Source of the DNA: Clusia tigrina
Lineage: Eukaryota > Arthropoda > Insecta > Diptera > Clusiidae
Length of the DNA: 64,000 nucleotides
Direction of reading: 5' to 3'
Assembly (NCBI GenBank): GCA_920105625.2
Contig: OV050030.1
Coordinates: 408,595,034-408,659,033 of the forward strand
The notes beneath the pieces were generated by a model that made no database searches, was not told the DNA's origin, and saw only the letters and a program-made list of their open reading frames with translations. The translations under genes were made by a program, and so were the position numbers. Below are positions 32,700 to 42,800 of this stretch, one piece after another (the stretch's first letter is position 1; every line of letters starts with the position of its first letter).

Positions 32700-33590
32700 T
32701 CGAAACTGTATCAAGCTCGATTAGATTAGCTTAGATTGTAATGAGAACGGGAACGGGTCGCCAAGTCACTGCGGCCAAATAAGCCTATTGTGACACACCC
32801 TATATTTACAAATACTCCCCAAGTCTAGTATTCTTCACAAATTCAGAGACTTCTCTAGGAAATTTGTCCGCAATATTCCTAGCTTCTAGGAAATGGTTGC
32901 CTAAGTACCAATGCTGGGTCCATATGAGACCATTACAGTGACAAAGCAGATGTACAGCTGTTTCCTCTTCTTCGTTACACAATCTACAGAGGTCATTTTG
33001 AGTGACCCTTATATTGTGGAGGTGTTTCATTACTCTACAGTGCCCAGTCATAAGTCCCGTGACTATGCGAATACGTGACCGAGTCAAGCTCAGTATATCA
33101 GTAGTTCTCTTAAGAGAATAGAATGGCATGAAAGTTTTAGCTACTCTAATATCTTTTGTTTCCATCCACTATTGGTGCGATTCTTCAATTTCGTATTTTG
33201 TGGAGCTCCAAGGTAAACCACATAATAGTTCTCTTGAGAGAATGGAATGCCATGCACGTTTAATCTATTCTGATATATTTTGTTTCCATCCACTATTGGT
33301 GCGATTCTTCAATTTCATATTTTGTGGAGCTGCAAGGTAAACCACAGAATGGTTCAGGTCCATTAAAGCTACTGGCTGCTCCTTTTCTAGCATCTGCCTC
33401 TTCGTTCCCCACATTCCCACTATGCCCTGGCACCCAAATCAGATGGACTCTGCTTTTTGAATCTAGTCTCTTCAATAGAAGTAGGTGTATCAAGCTAAGC
33501 AATGCAAAAGAGTTGGGTCCTAGCATCAAGTACATGCATCCCGAGCGATTTCTGGAGTATATAAAGTCATGGGGAGGAACATAGTATGAG
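32700..33590 (-). pseudogene. LINE-G RNase H end, C-terminus and 3' UTR
   Basis: From 33535 down on the minus strand: LLLLKRLDSKSRVHLIWVPG with HSGNVGNEEADA (RNase H end), FNGPEPFCGLPCSSTKYEIE, then a duplicated segment, then MPFYSLKRTTDILSL, IRIVTGLMTGHCRVMKHLHN and the Cys/His motif CRLCNEEEETAVHLLCHC. It ends EFVKNTRLGEYL with a stop at 32806. The 3' UTR reaches CTAAGCTAATCTAATC near 32725. The C-terminal frame (33165-32806) is unbroken, including all metal ligands. The upstream half is missing. Confidence 0.85.
33103..33348 (-). repeat. Tandem duplication (about 124 bp) inside LINE-G
   Basis: AGTTCTCTTAAGAGAATAGA begins at 33103 and AGTTCTCTTGAGAGAATGGA at 33227. Both units contain TTTGTTTCCATCCACTATTG and GGTGCGATTCTTCAATTTC. 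A 5-base indel separates the copies in the middle. The duplicated coding text is the linker that follows the RNase H domain (KYEIEESHQ region). Confidence 0.85.
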
Positions 33591-34335
33591 TCACATTGGG
33601 TTTTTTTACAAAGGTCTGACTATAACCCAATGTCGATCAACTTTTAACTACGAGAGAAAAACCTTGCTCCCAATTGAATTGTTTCAATGAAGAATTCATG
33701 AGGGAACTACGAGTACAATCTTACAGATTTGTCAAAATAAGGACCGAAAAGTTACAGCAAGTAAGAGATCTATTCAAGCCTTTATTTGTCTATATATCTT
33801 GTCATTCGATGTTGTCATTTATCAATAGTGTTTCCGCATGTCTCCTGCTGAAAGACTATTCCAGCAAAACTGTGACAACAAAATATCGCAGGCTCCAAGC
33901 TGGTTGATCCCCACTGGTATTGTTCACATTAATCTTTTTATTAATCATTCATTTGTTAGGCTGAAAACTTTTGGACACATTCTGTTCACTCTCATCCTTT
34001 TATGGATCTATTATCCTTATACTAAACAACTGTACCCGATTAAAAGGCTGATACGATCATCATGAGAAGAGAACTTCTCTGTTCGGTCCGTAAGCGAATA
34101 CAATTTGTATTTACATACCCACACAGTAAAATAGAATCTCTCAGGAAATCCAAAAGGACTACAGTGGCAAAGGGTGAAAAACTGTTGCATTTGTTATATT
34201 AGTCGAAATTATCGATGAATTGAATGAACTAAAAAACCTTGGAACCAAAACGGTTACTATATTGTCTTAGAACCTAGAACTATAATAGTAAGTGGCATAT
34301 TTGAAGAAACTGGACTTGAATTTTTCGACACAACT
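33591..34335. other. No gene recognised
   Basis: AT-rich with short frames; no recognised domain. It ends at the left target-site duplication of LINE-B copy 2. Confidence 0.4.
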
Positions 34336-34347
34336 TATAACTACCTG

Positions 34348-34795
34348 TTCTCTTAGGACTCAACAAACCTGTACGAAGGGTGCTTTCAGGGGTCATTACC
34401 GGGAATTCTGCTATCGCACCAATGCTTCAACGTTGGCGTATTCCGTCGAGCGGTATATGCAGGAGCTGCCACGATGAAGAAGAGATAGAATCGATTCATT
34501 ACTTTGTATGTCAATGTCCAAGACTATAGTTGAAACGACTTCAATGTTTGGGGTCGCGCTTCTTCACAAGCTTTACAGAGATAAAGAAGGTGGACTTATC
34601 GGATCTCTTCACTTTCATGTGGGAAACCAAATGGTTTAATAGGGATGGTACTTCGAATATATACGGAAATCGCGGGGAAGGCCGAGTATGCGTCCTCTTG
34701 GCATTTTTGAAGGCAGTCACAATAGACACATATTTCTCCGAGTGGAAGTAAGGTTACATTCGTATCCGCACACGCCTTCGCAACCTAACCTAACC
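34348..34795 (+). mobile_element. LINE-B copy 2 with perfect 12-bp target-site duplication
   Basis: TATAACTACCTG is present at 34336-34347 and again at 34796-34807. The insertion between them begins TTCTCTTAGG, matching LINE-B copy 1 at about 16895, and ends CACGCCTTCGCAACCTAACC, so the LINE-B tail carries CCTAA repeats. Coding text in one frame or another: RVLSGVITGNSAIAPMLQRW, CRSCHDEEEIESIHYFVCQC (Cys/His motif intact: C, C, H, C), then FFTSFTEIKKVDLSDLF and LAFLKAVTIDTYFSEW near the end. One stop and a frame change interrupt it. It is a 448-bp 5'-truncated copy. Confidence 0.9.
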
Positions 34796-34956
34796 TATAA
34801 CTACCTGCGGGATCTAAGAATGATGTTCTGGCTTTACAGACATGTTATTGGAACAGTGACTTACGTAGCAACAATTTGGTGGTCTAAATTTATTAAGTTG
34901 ACTACATTAAACGGCCTGAGAAAATTCAGAAAGTCAGTTGCCACTTTTTAATGTGT

Positions 34957-35185
34957 CCCCAACTGTCTGTATTAATTTGCGGCAAATGCAGACAGTTGAG
35001 CTGATTTTGAGGATCTAAACTTATGCCCTACGAAATCTAAATTTCTACTTGAGACAACAATTTTATATATAGGAGGAGTACCCAACTTTCTGTATTTGTT
35101 TGTGACAAACCCGCCCCCATTTATACAGACAGTTGGGCTGATTTTAAAGCTCTAAACTTCTGATATATAAGGTGTAAATTGCTAC
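34957..35185. repeat. Two tandem hairpin-bearing units of about 124 bp
   Basis: Unit 1 holds CAACTGTCTG (34960-34969) and its exact complement CAGACAGTTG (34989-34998). Unit 2 holds CCCAACTTTCTGTA (35081-35094) and TACAGACAGTTGGG (35124-35137). Both hairpins are followed by CTGATTTT, CTAAACTT and a CTACTT-type text. No coding content was seen. They could be relics of a small palindromic transposon or a decayed tandem array. Confidence 0.6.
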
Positions 35186-35949
35186 TTAAGACTCTAATAT
35201 TCGTTCACGAAAGGAAAACAGGCGATATCTGATAAGATTCAAACTGGGAATTGTCTAGTTTATTCACTTCCTTCCTCAATAACACTCTGTTAACGCTGAA
35301 TCAGAGGATTATGTGATGAATACGGTGACATTTATTAACAGACAGCCTCGCACTCGGTAATCTAAAGCAGAAAATCTGGAACATTTTGAACTCATACCCC
35401 GAGTGCCGAATTTCAGACCAGAAGAATTGAGGAGCTCCTATTATCAACTGGGTGGAAGTGTACGGCATTCTTGTCCAAAGTACCTTATATGTGGTAGGGC
35501 TGTCACTATAGATATACATATAATATAAGTGATTCCAATCAATTGCATAAAGTATTATTCACGATTATACAGATCATAAATGCCCTTGGATTACAAGCAC
35601 TGTTAACTTAGTGTTTCCAGCAACAACGCCATAAGCACACAACCGATAATTCTATAGTATCCAATATCACCACTCGAAAAGTTTCTATGAACAAATATAT
35701 AACATGGGAAAGAAGTTACCTCATTCTCTTAAGAACTTCCGGTTAAAATATTATCCATAATTTTACTGTATTACTCCAATTAAGAGTTTTCTTAATGTGT
35801 GGTAGTGAGGTTGGGTAATAAGTGTTGTAAGTGGAAGCATAAAAGGTTGAAACAGAGGAACCACACTATTCATGAACCAATATTATGTGATCTAAGTTAT
35901 ATATAGAACGTCAGGCCAAACGATATTTTGTCCCAGAAACCTACTTATG

Positions 35950-36215
35950 CTAAGCAGAAAGGACCCCTGAATCCTCATCGGATGTTTGACGGACTACTGC
36001 ACACCCAGTTATTATATCAAAAAGCTGGGAATTTCCACCACGGATAACTGCATATTATGCAACTAGGAACTGAAAACCCCTATGCAAATTCTCTTTGAAT
36101 GTCCTGCAGTCTGAAGAAAGCGATTCCGCCAGATGGGGCTGCTAACATAGCACCCGAAACTATCTGGATCACGAAACCCCCTAAGCCCTAAATTTTATAA
36201 AGGGTCTCAATAAAT
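35950..36215 (+). pseudogene. LINE-J C-terminal fragment
   Basis: Plus strand: CLTDYCTPSYYIKKLGISTT and DNCILCN, then ELKTPMQILFECPAV, followed by RKRFRQMGLL and PLSPKFYKGSQ near the end. The TxxCxxSYYIKKLG box and CxxC...ILFEC motif are those of RNase H LINEs; the usual His before ILFEC is Gln here. Three stops lie inside the motif region. About 85 codons are left. A 3' end near AATAAATAAAGG (36205-36220) is possible. Confidence 0.65.
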
Positions 36216-38610
36216 AAAGGCTTCGCACAAGAGATCAAATTAGTCAAAGTGCAGTGTACCAAATAATAATACTAATGTGCAATTTATTTACATTAGCGTT
36301 CATAGTTTGCCATCCAAGTTACTCGCTGTGAAAACAACACCTAAGTCGCTAAATCGATCACAACTTGCCAACACAAGCAACGAATGATCAGTCAAAATTG
36401 CTATTTACATTTGAGAAACTTTATACAGACCTTCTAAAGCCGGGTATCACCTTTTAAGTCACTTAAATAAATGACCAAAGTTGATCCCAACTCGCTAAGA
36501 GAATCCACTTCCCTCCTTCCCCTAAGTGTTGTAACATATAAACAAGCGAGCAGACATGAAAAAATTCGTTGTGAATATTTTTGGATTCTTTCAAAAAATC
36601 TGCATTTGACAGAACTTAAAACCAATCATAGAACCAACAACAATAATGTGAGGTACACATTATTCCTTTTATGGGTGGATTATATTCGACATGAGGTCGT
36701 GGACATTTCTCTTCAAGTACCTTACAGAAGGGGATAATAAGATATGTGTATCAGAGGATCCTAGTGATTTGACCGCTTCTTAAAGTCATTCTACTTCAAT
36801 TTTGGATAATATTTCCGTCGTAACACGCATCCGGGACATCAGCAGTCATTATAGAAGAGTGCAAATGTCGTTGAGCAGTGACTCTACAGCATAAACTCGG
36901 ATTTCGTTTATTACCATGACCAGTCGAGCAGAAAGAAGTTTCATCAACCACAATCGATCTAACAATAGGAAATTTTATAGAGGTGGCACAGACTCCACCA
37001 TAAGTTGTAATCGGCAGCATCTGTACGACTGTCAAAAGGGCACTAATTGATATTCACATCATCTGTACGACTGTCAAAAGTTCACTGATTGACATTCACA
37101 CATATCAAAAAGGAACAATAAGATGTCAACTCAAAGTACAGCAGCATTTTTCGCAATATATCTACAATATATATTCTATTTTATCTTACCTTTATTTGCA
37201 AGAATCATATCAAATAATAGCAAAACATTATTGCTCAAAAGAGGATGCGAAGAAATGACTTTGCAGTTGCTGTAGGCATCTGTCCCTGTTTGCTGGGGCT
37301 TTTGTCACACCCTTCAACTGCGTGTGAGTCAACCTCAGCAGGTCTTGAACTGCTCCCAATTAACCTCCCGAAAAGTAATGCCAAACAATTTGCTAAAATT
37401 TCTTTAAATCCCTGCAAATGAGTTCGTGTGGCTTCGTTCCGTTGGCGCAGATTACGCCAAATGAAACTTGCCCAAGAATTCTTGGTCAGGCTGCGATTAC
37501 GCCAGTGATAAAGTTCTGAGCGGAGCTAAAATGAAAACAAGTTTCACAGTCGTAAACATAAAATTTTATTAAGTGCCGCCAGAGTGCGCAGTGCATCCAA
37601 ATTGCTTGCTTTCCACTGCCACTGCCACTGCCACCGAGGATGGTTTTACGAGTAAGTAACTTTTTCTTACCTTTTTGTTGTTATTTTTTTGTTTTGTTTT
37701 ACGAAATTTTCTTTTTATTTTTTATTTTGAATTTTTTATTTTTTTCGCGTCTTTGTTTTTGTTAAAAATTTTTGCTTAATTGCCCAAAAATTGGCTCAGA
37801 ACTTTGCATCTCTGCATATAAAGCAGCGCTGAGGTGCGCTGGCGATTCGTAGTGGATGCACTTCGGTCCGCCTGGATACAGGGGTGATAAATATATTGAT
37901 TGTAGTCCATTAAGTCCGCGCTGATAATTACATTATTAACCGTGGTGGTGGCACTTTTTCTCCGCTCTGCTGTGATGTGGTGTGGTCATAAATTCTTTTC
38001 GGGGTACGAGTGCGTCCGTGTGTGTCTGTGGATTTTGGCTGGCACAGAGCGCTGAACACAGTTAGGTATGCATTAATTTGGCAGCGAGGTAGGTCTGTGA
38101 GTCACGGTGTACCACCACCGCTTGCGAATTAATTTCAAATTAGTAAAAGTATAAGCGGCAGCGTCGTTGTAAAATTTACTTAACAAAGCAACGCAAACAG
38201 CACCAGAAAAGACACACACACACATACACATACAAAAGTGTAAAAGTGTTTGTGCGTTCAAATTGAAAAATATCAATTTGCATAAATATTTGCTTAACAA
38301 TTTGTGCCAGCAGAACGGCGCGTCTGAAGAAAATCAAAGAAAAGCGGACACATCCGCACACAGTCGCTGCCAATGCCGAGAAGTGCATTGTCGCATGTGG
38401 TAAGCGGCGTACGGCATACGGCATGCGGCTGCACCAAACAAAACAGCATGAGTAATCGGTTGCATTTAACTCGTTTAACATGCAACTGCAACAATCAATC
38501 AGCATCAAAGCGCAACACATTTGCTCAGAGGTGCTTGTATGCAAGCGTTTGCCTACATACGTGAAGATTGACGGATGTGCGATGTGCGATGTGCCTACAT
38601 AGCAGCAGTC
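36216..38610. other. Host-like DNA, no gene recognised
   Basis: A small tandem duplication lies at 37018-37101. 37660-37770 is T-rich. CA repeats occur at 38212-38232. Frames at 36796-37035 and 38176-38652 have no recognised domain. The region at 37560-38800 is G+C-richer and host-like. Confidence 0.4.
37018..37101. repeat. Tandem duplication of 42 bp
   Basis: CATCTGTACGACTGTCAAAA occurs at 37018 and 37060. Both are followed by a TCACT or GCACT word and GATT, ATTCACA-type text. The copies differ at a few positions. Confidence 0.75.
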
Positions 38611-38623
38611 GGCTGCCTGGGAT

Positions 38624-38648
38624 GGGTTGGGTTGGGTTGGGTTGGGTT
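38624..38648 (+). repeat. (GGGTT)5, potential G-quadruplex
   Basis: Five GGGTT units follow GAT at 38621-38623. Five G3 runs with 2-base loops meet the usual G-quadruplex pattern on the plus strand. The telomere repeat of most insects is TTAGG, so this is not that. No gene overlaps it. Confidence 0.85.
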
Positions 38649-38649
38649 G

Positions 38650-39650
38650 CACTGGTTGAGATTGAGTGGAGTGGAGTGCAGCGGAGTTGCATAGGTGGCA
38701 ATGCCATGAACGTATGCATCGCTACGGTAGCGGATTTAACACTAAGCTGAGAAGGCTCCAATTTGGTACTGCAAAGGTTGAAGGACCGTAAATGTTTGTC
38801 ATATTGTGTACAGTGATGAAATATTTTGTAGACACATTTCATTTCGGATCGAATTACTAATAAATCTCAAAACCCCCGATTTTAGTTATTTTATATAAAA
38901 ACCTGTTGTGTGAAATTCTGATCGTGTTAAAATGAAGACAGCATATATGAAACCGATTGCCCACTCACCTTCTGTTGGCAAAAACAGTCTTTATTAGCCG
39001 ATTTTGAGTAATCAGCTTTCCATGTTTATACTCACTGATAAACACGCTTCCAAAAAACCCCGATTAAGCTATTCAACTGGGTTCATTATTCGGATTCAAT
39101 ATACAAACTTGTTGGAATGCTACATTTTAAGATCAAGCTATTGGAACACTTTATCGAGTCTTGCTCCCACTGGTTACGATTAGGAGCATTTGTACAACCA
39201 GTTCTCGGGCTAAAAACAACCGACTACTTGCTGCCGGGTTTCCCTTTCTTCGTATTTCAAATATAGGGGTCCAGTCCGCGTCATGATGTTCAAGCTGTTA
39301 ACAGATACAAAGCTAAACCTGGTTACACTGGTTATAGGATTTGGATTTGTAAGACCAAAGATTTATCCTCGTATTTAGCTTTTGTGAGGGTGTGTGTATT
39401 GATAGAAGTGTTCAAGGCTAATTTGAAAAAACTGATGTGCATGTTTAGGTTACCTCTTTAAGCCGATTTCAATAACAATGAAAAGAGAAGAGAAAGCTTC
39501 CGGGTTTTGTTTATTGCTAGTTTTGTCTTTGAGAAACCGGTTTCCGGAACTTATAACTAAGCCTTGTAGAGCTTGGTAAGAAGCAAGTCAGTGTGAACTT
39601 ATCTTAAAATCCAGCCAGCGAATTTTAACACTGAAATTAGTATTTTAAAG
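38650..39650. other. No gene recognised
   Basis: AT-rich sequence without a convincing frame. Words such as AAACCGGTTT and GTTTCCGG recur here and near 41.1-41.4 kb, so a decayed repeat may be present. No domain was recognised. Confidence 0.35.
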
Positions 39651-40585
39651 GTTAGGTTAGGTTAACCTGGCTGGCATAAAGCCACACATAGACCGATTGG
39701 TCCCTAGCGATACCAGATGGGGTCTGACCTTTATGCATATTTCCAGTAGACATCTCATAGGATGTCAACGCTTTTTGCGAATTTAAGCAGTGCTGTCAGC
39801 TCCATTCCTGAGATGTCTTCCAATCTCCCAAATTGTGGGACTCCTAAGCATTTTAAGCGCGTTTTTGATAACGCAGGACATATACAAAGGAGATGTTCTA
39901 GAGTTTCCCTTACTTCAACCTTCTTACATTTCCTACATTCGTCATTGTCCGTAATTCCTATCTTGTGTGAATGTGCCGCCAGTAAATGACTGCCTGTCAT
40001 TATACCAATGATAGTTCTACAGTCTTTTCGTGAGAGCGCGAATATAAATCGCGTTTGTTTCCTATTGTTGACCTTACACATAACGTTTGCAATTTTGCAG
40101 GTGGTTAAACTGTGCCACCTTGCTTTCACCTGCCTACTCATGTGTCCGTCCGGTTCAATGAATAGTTCTTTAAAGGGTTTCTGTATGACGTTTTCTTGCC
40201 AAGTGGTAAATAGGCATCATTTTTTACAATCTCATCTGCTATTTCATTCCCTTCTATGTCCTTATGACCAGGTACCCAATAGATTTGCGGTATTCTATTT
40301 GCGACTAGTCTTTCTACTGGTCTGTAGGACATTTTTGGATTCTATACTATATGAGTTAATCGCATTTATCGCTGCCTGGCTGTCCACGTATATGTTTATT
40401 TTTGAGTCATTTCCTGTCTTGGTGTAGGCTAGCTCTGCGGCTTTCCTGGCAGCGAAGACTTCCGCTTGAAAGATACTGCTCTGGTCAGGCAGCTTTATAG
40501 GCTACCTAATTCCCAACTCTGAGCAGTAGATGCCCGCTCCCACACCATCCATTGTCTTAGAGTTATTTTGAGTGTCCACTAAAAA
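39651..40585 (-). pseudogene. LINE-D copy 1: RNase H, C-terminus and 3' tail
   Basis: From 40585 down on the minus strand: KTMDGVGAGIYCSELG (RNase H after DGS), SIFQAEVFAARKAAELAY (Glu), INIYVDSQAAINAINSYS (Asp), IYWVPGHKDIEGNEIADEIV. After a frame break: RKDCRTIIGIMTGSHLLAAH and ECRKCKKVEVRETLEHLLCI (Cys/His motif, complete), LECLGVPQF-type text and LLKFAKSVDIL with a stop at 39755. The 3' UTR reaches GGTTAACCTAACCTAAC at 39651, the CCTAA-type tail. A second copy of this family lies in the plus orientation at 48837-50419. It is a truncated, frame-broken relic, although most catalytic motifs are readable. Confidence 0.88.
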
Positions 40586-42463
40586 TAATATACTACGACA
40601 CCACTGAAATGTAATAAATAAGAGAGAGCAACTTAACGAAACATACGAGTATGAGGGGTAATAATAAGACATAGTAGCTTAGAGTGCGGTGGACTGAGAC
40701 AGTACATGGACAGAATTTGATCAGTGAGTTCACCACCTGCTGTTAGCGTACTTGTCGGGAGGGACAGAGTACAATAGCTGAAGACTCAATATCGATTCCT
40801 GGGAGGATTCATAGTTGTTGTGCTGTTGATTTCTGAGACATCATAAATAGTTGGGGAAAAATTGCCTTTCATTGAAAGATTTCTGATGAGGACAAAAGGT
40901 GTGTCCAAAATAGCTATAAGATCTGCCAAAATGTTTCAGTAATTCTCCTTCTGGTAATTATTTTGGTGGCATAACCACACATTTGCATCTACCGTGAGCA
41001 ACTAGTCTGGGAATAAATTCAACAGAAATAATCTTAACTATAAAATATTATATAAAATCCATAATAGTATTACTAAAACCTTGAACCTTAAACCTTAAAA
41101 ACTTGATTTAGGAGAAACATTAGTTTCCGGAATTTCGTTTATAAAAACCAGTTTTCAGTGGTAAAAGTCACTGTTGGTGACAACTGGAAACCAAAATAGT
41201 CCGTTAACTTAGTATTATAAAATCAGTAAACCGGTTTTTGGAGACCAAAATCTGTCTATAAGACTATATTTTGAATTTCATTAATAAAATTTTGTTCAAT
41301 TTATCATATACTCGTATATGTTAAATATCAAGTTTTTTATAAGTTTATCAAGTTTTTTTTTTTAACCATTTTCCGGTTTGTCATTTTTCAGAACCTGTTC
41401 GACCGGTTTTTAGGGTGGACTTAAATCTTTCATATATGATTTCATGATTTGTAAACTCTCATACTTCATACCCATACATTGGCTGCACATTGTCTCATTA
41501 AGGGGGGTGGTAAACCCCACTCCGCTACTGACTCGCTGCCTCAACGCTTGAATGGTTGAATTGATTATTGATTTCATGAGTTCAATACACACAAAGTGGC
41601 GTGGTGGCGTCTATTGCAGCGCCAACTTTGAATGACAACTACGCTTCTTAGTTCAGTTGATGTTGCTGTTATTGTTGTTGTTGTTGTTGCTGCTGCTGCT
41701 GCTGTCATGGACTAGCGGCAGGCAACTGCTGAAGTGCTATGTATGTGGCTTCCCTTCCAGCTCCTTGCTGCCTCGTATGACTGCAGCAGTTTTTGCCATT
41801 TTGACGTTTACAGTTCGACGAGTGCTGAGGTGCGGTTTGACTTGCTGTTGAAATATTTCGACTTCTGCAATTTTTCATAATTTCTTGTGCACCCTCCCCA
41901 CCGCTGCTCGCACATTCGCAATGGTCTGTGCTGGGTGCTTGGTCGCTCCTTTGCAATTTGCCATTTTATGCATATTAACATTTTCATCGTCTTCTGTTGT
42001 TCTTGTTGTTGTTCGTTTGTCCTTCTATTTATTTCTATTTTCAGTTTGCATTTCTCGACTTGCAACATTTTATTCCTGTGGTGTTTGTTTTGTGTTGTGG
42101 CATTATTGAGTTTTAGTTTTGATTGTGAGGAATTCGTTGTGTGGAATTTGTTTGCTGCACTCAACGGCGGCGGCATTGGAGATATGCGGCGCGCTGCTTG
42201 CAGTCCCTGCTTTGAGTTGGAGATTTCAAGCAGGGATGATCACTGCATTCCCTAAGCTAGCTTAGTAATTATGAGCACTAAAATCCATTAAGTATTTGAA
42301 GTATTTTTTCCAGTCTACTGCTGGGTAGGAATGCCAAGAGTTCAACTTGTTTTGAAACAGAGACGCACCTATTAAGCTGCTACTGAAGTTAATGCTGAAC
42401 AGCCTCTTTGGGGGAACTTACTCTCAAGGGAAAGTTGATAATTTTAAGATGCCAAATGTAGAT
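40586..42463. other. Host-like DNA, no gene recognised
   Basis: 40600-41450 is AT-rich with repeated ACCTTAAACC-type words. 41600-42250 is richer in G+C, has TTG/CTG repeats and several overlapping frames on both strands. None shows a domain. Confidence 0.4.
41661..41704 (+). repeat. (TTG)n(CTG)n microsatellite
   Basis: A run of TTG units passes into about five CTG units. It produces poly-Leu in one frame and poly-Ser or Gln on the other strand, which explains the overlapping frames here. Confidence 0.85.
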
Positions 42464-42800
42464 TTAATATTTCAGGGAGTACCAGAACCTCAGTCCGCTA
42501 TTGTGCCTATGATTCACTCTAACCTTAGGATTTTTATAAGTTGGAAGGTTGAAGTTTCCAAATTGTAGGAGGGTATATGAAGAACTCCCCCAGAAATTGT
42601 AATGTAAAACTTTTGATGGTTGGATACTCACATAGCATGTGTTCTGAAGTTTCGGAGTTCTGTTCACAGAATCTGCAGTCAGAAATGTCTGACAGGCCAA
42701 GGTGATTCCTTAGGCACCTGTGTCCTGTTAGATACCCCACTAGAGTCCTAAGACTTTCGCGGTTCAGGTTAGTAACCTTTTGGAGATACTTCTCACGATA
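42464..42800 (-). pseudogene. LINE-I C-terminal fragment
   Basis: The minus strand reads VGYLTGHRCLRNHLGLSDIS, then DCRFCEQNSETSEHMLCEYP and TIKSFTLQFLGEFF. This is the TGH box followed by the Cys/His motif (C, C, H, C) of RNase H LINEs. A frame shift precedes the 3' UTR, which includes CTGGTACTCCCTGAAATATT. Similar 3' UTR text occurs at 52650-52750 on the same strand. Confidence 0.8.

Noticed and set aside
35301..35520. Minus-strand YSDSPTTYKVL, resembling the RNase H SDSQ motif
   Set aside because: One short motif without the neighbouring FQAE or WVPGH boxes; chance is likely.
36796..37035. 79-codon minus-strand frame with several Cys and His
   Set aside because: It resembles a LINE Cys/His tail only loosely and lacks the TGH box and spacing.
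38624..38648. Telomere repeat
   Set aside because: The unit is GGGTT and not TTAGG, only five copies occur, and it lies inside ordinary sequence.
38176..38652. 158-codon minus-strand frame
   Set aside because: It has a Pro/Thr-Gln start derived from the GGGTT repeats, no domain, and is overlapped by other frames.
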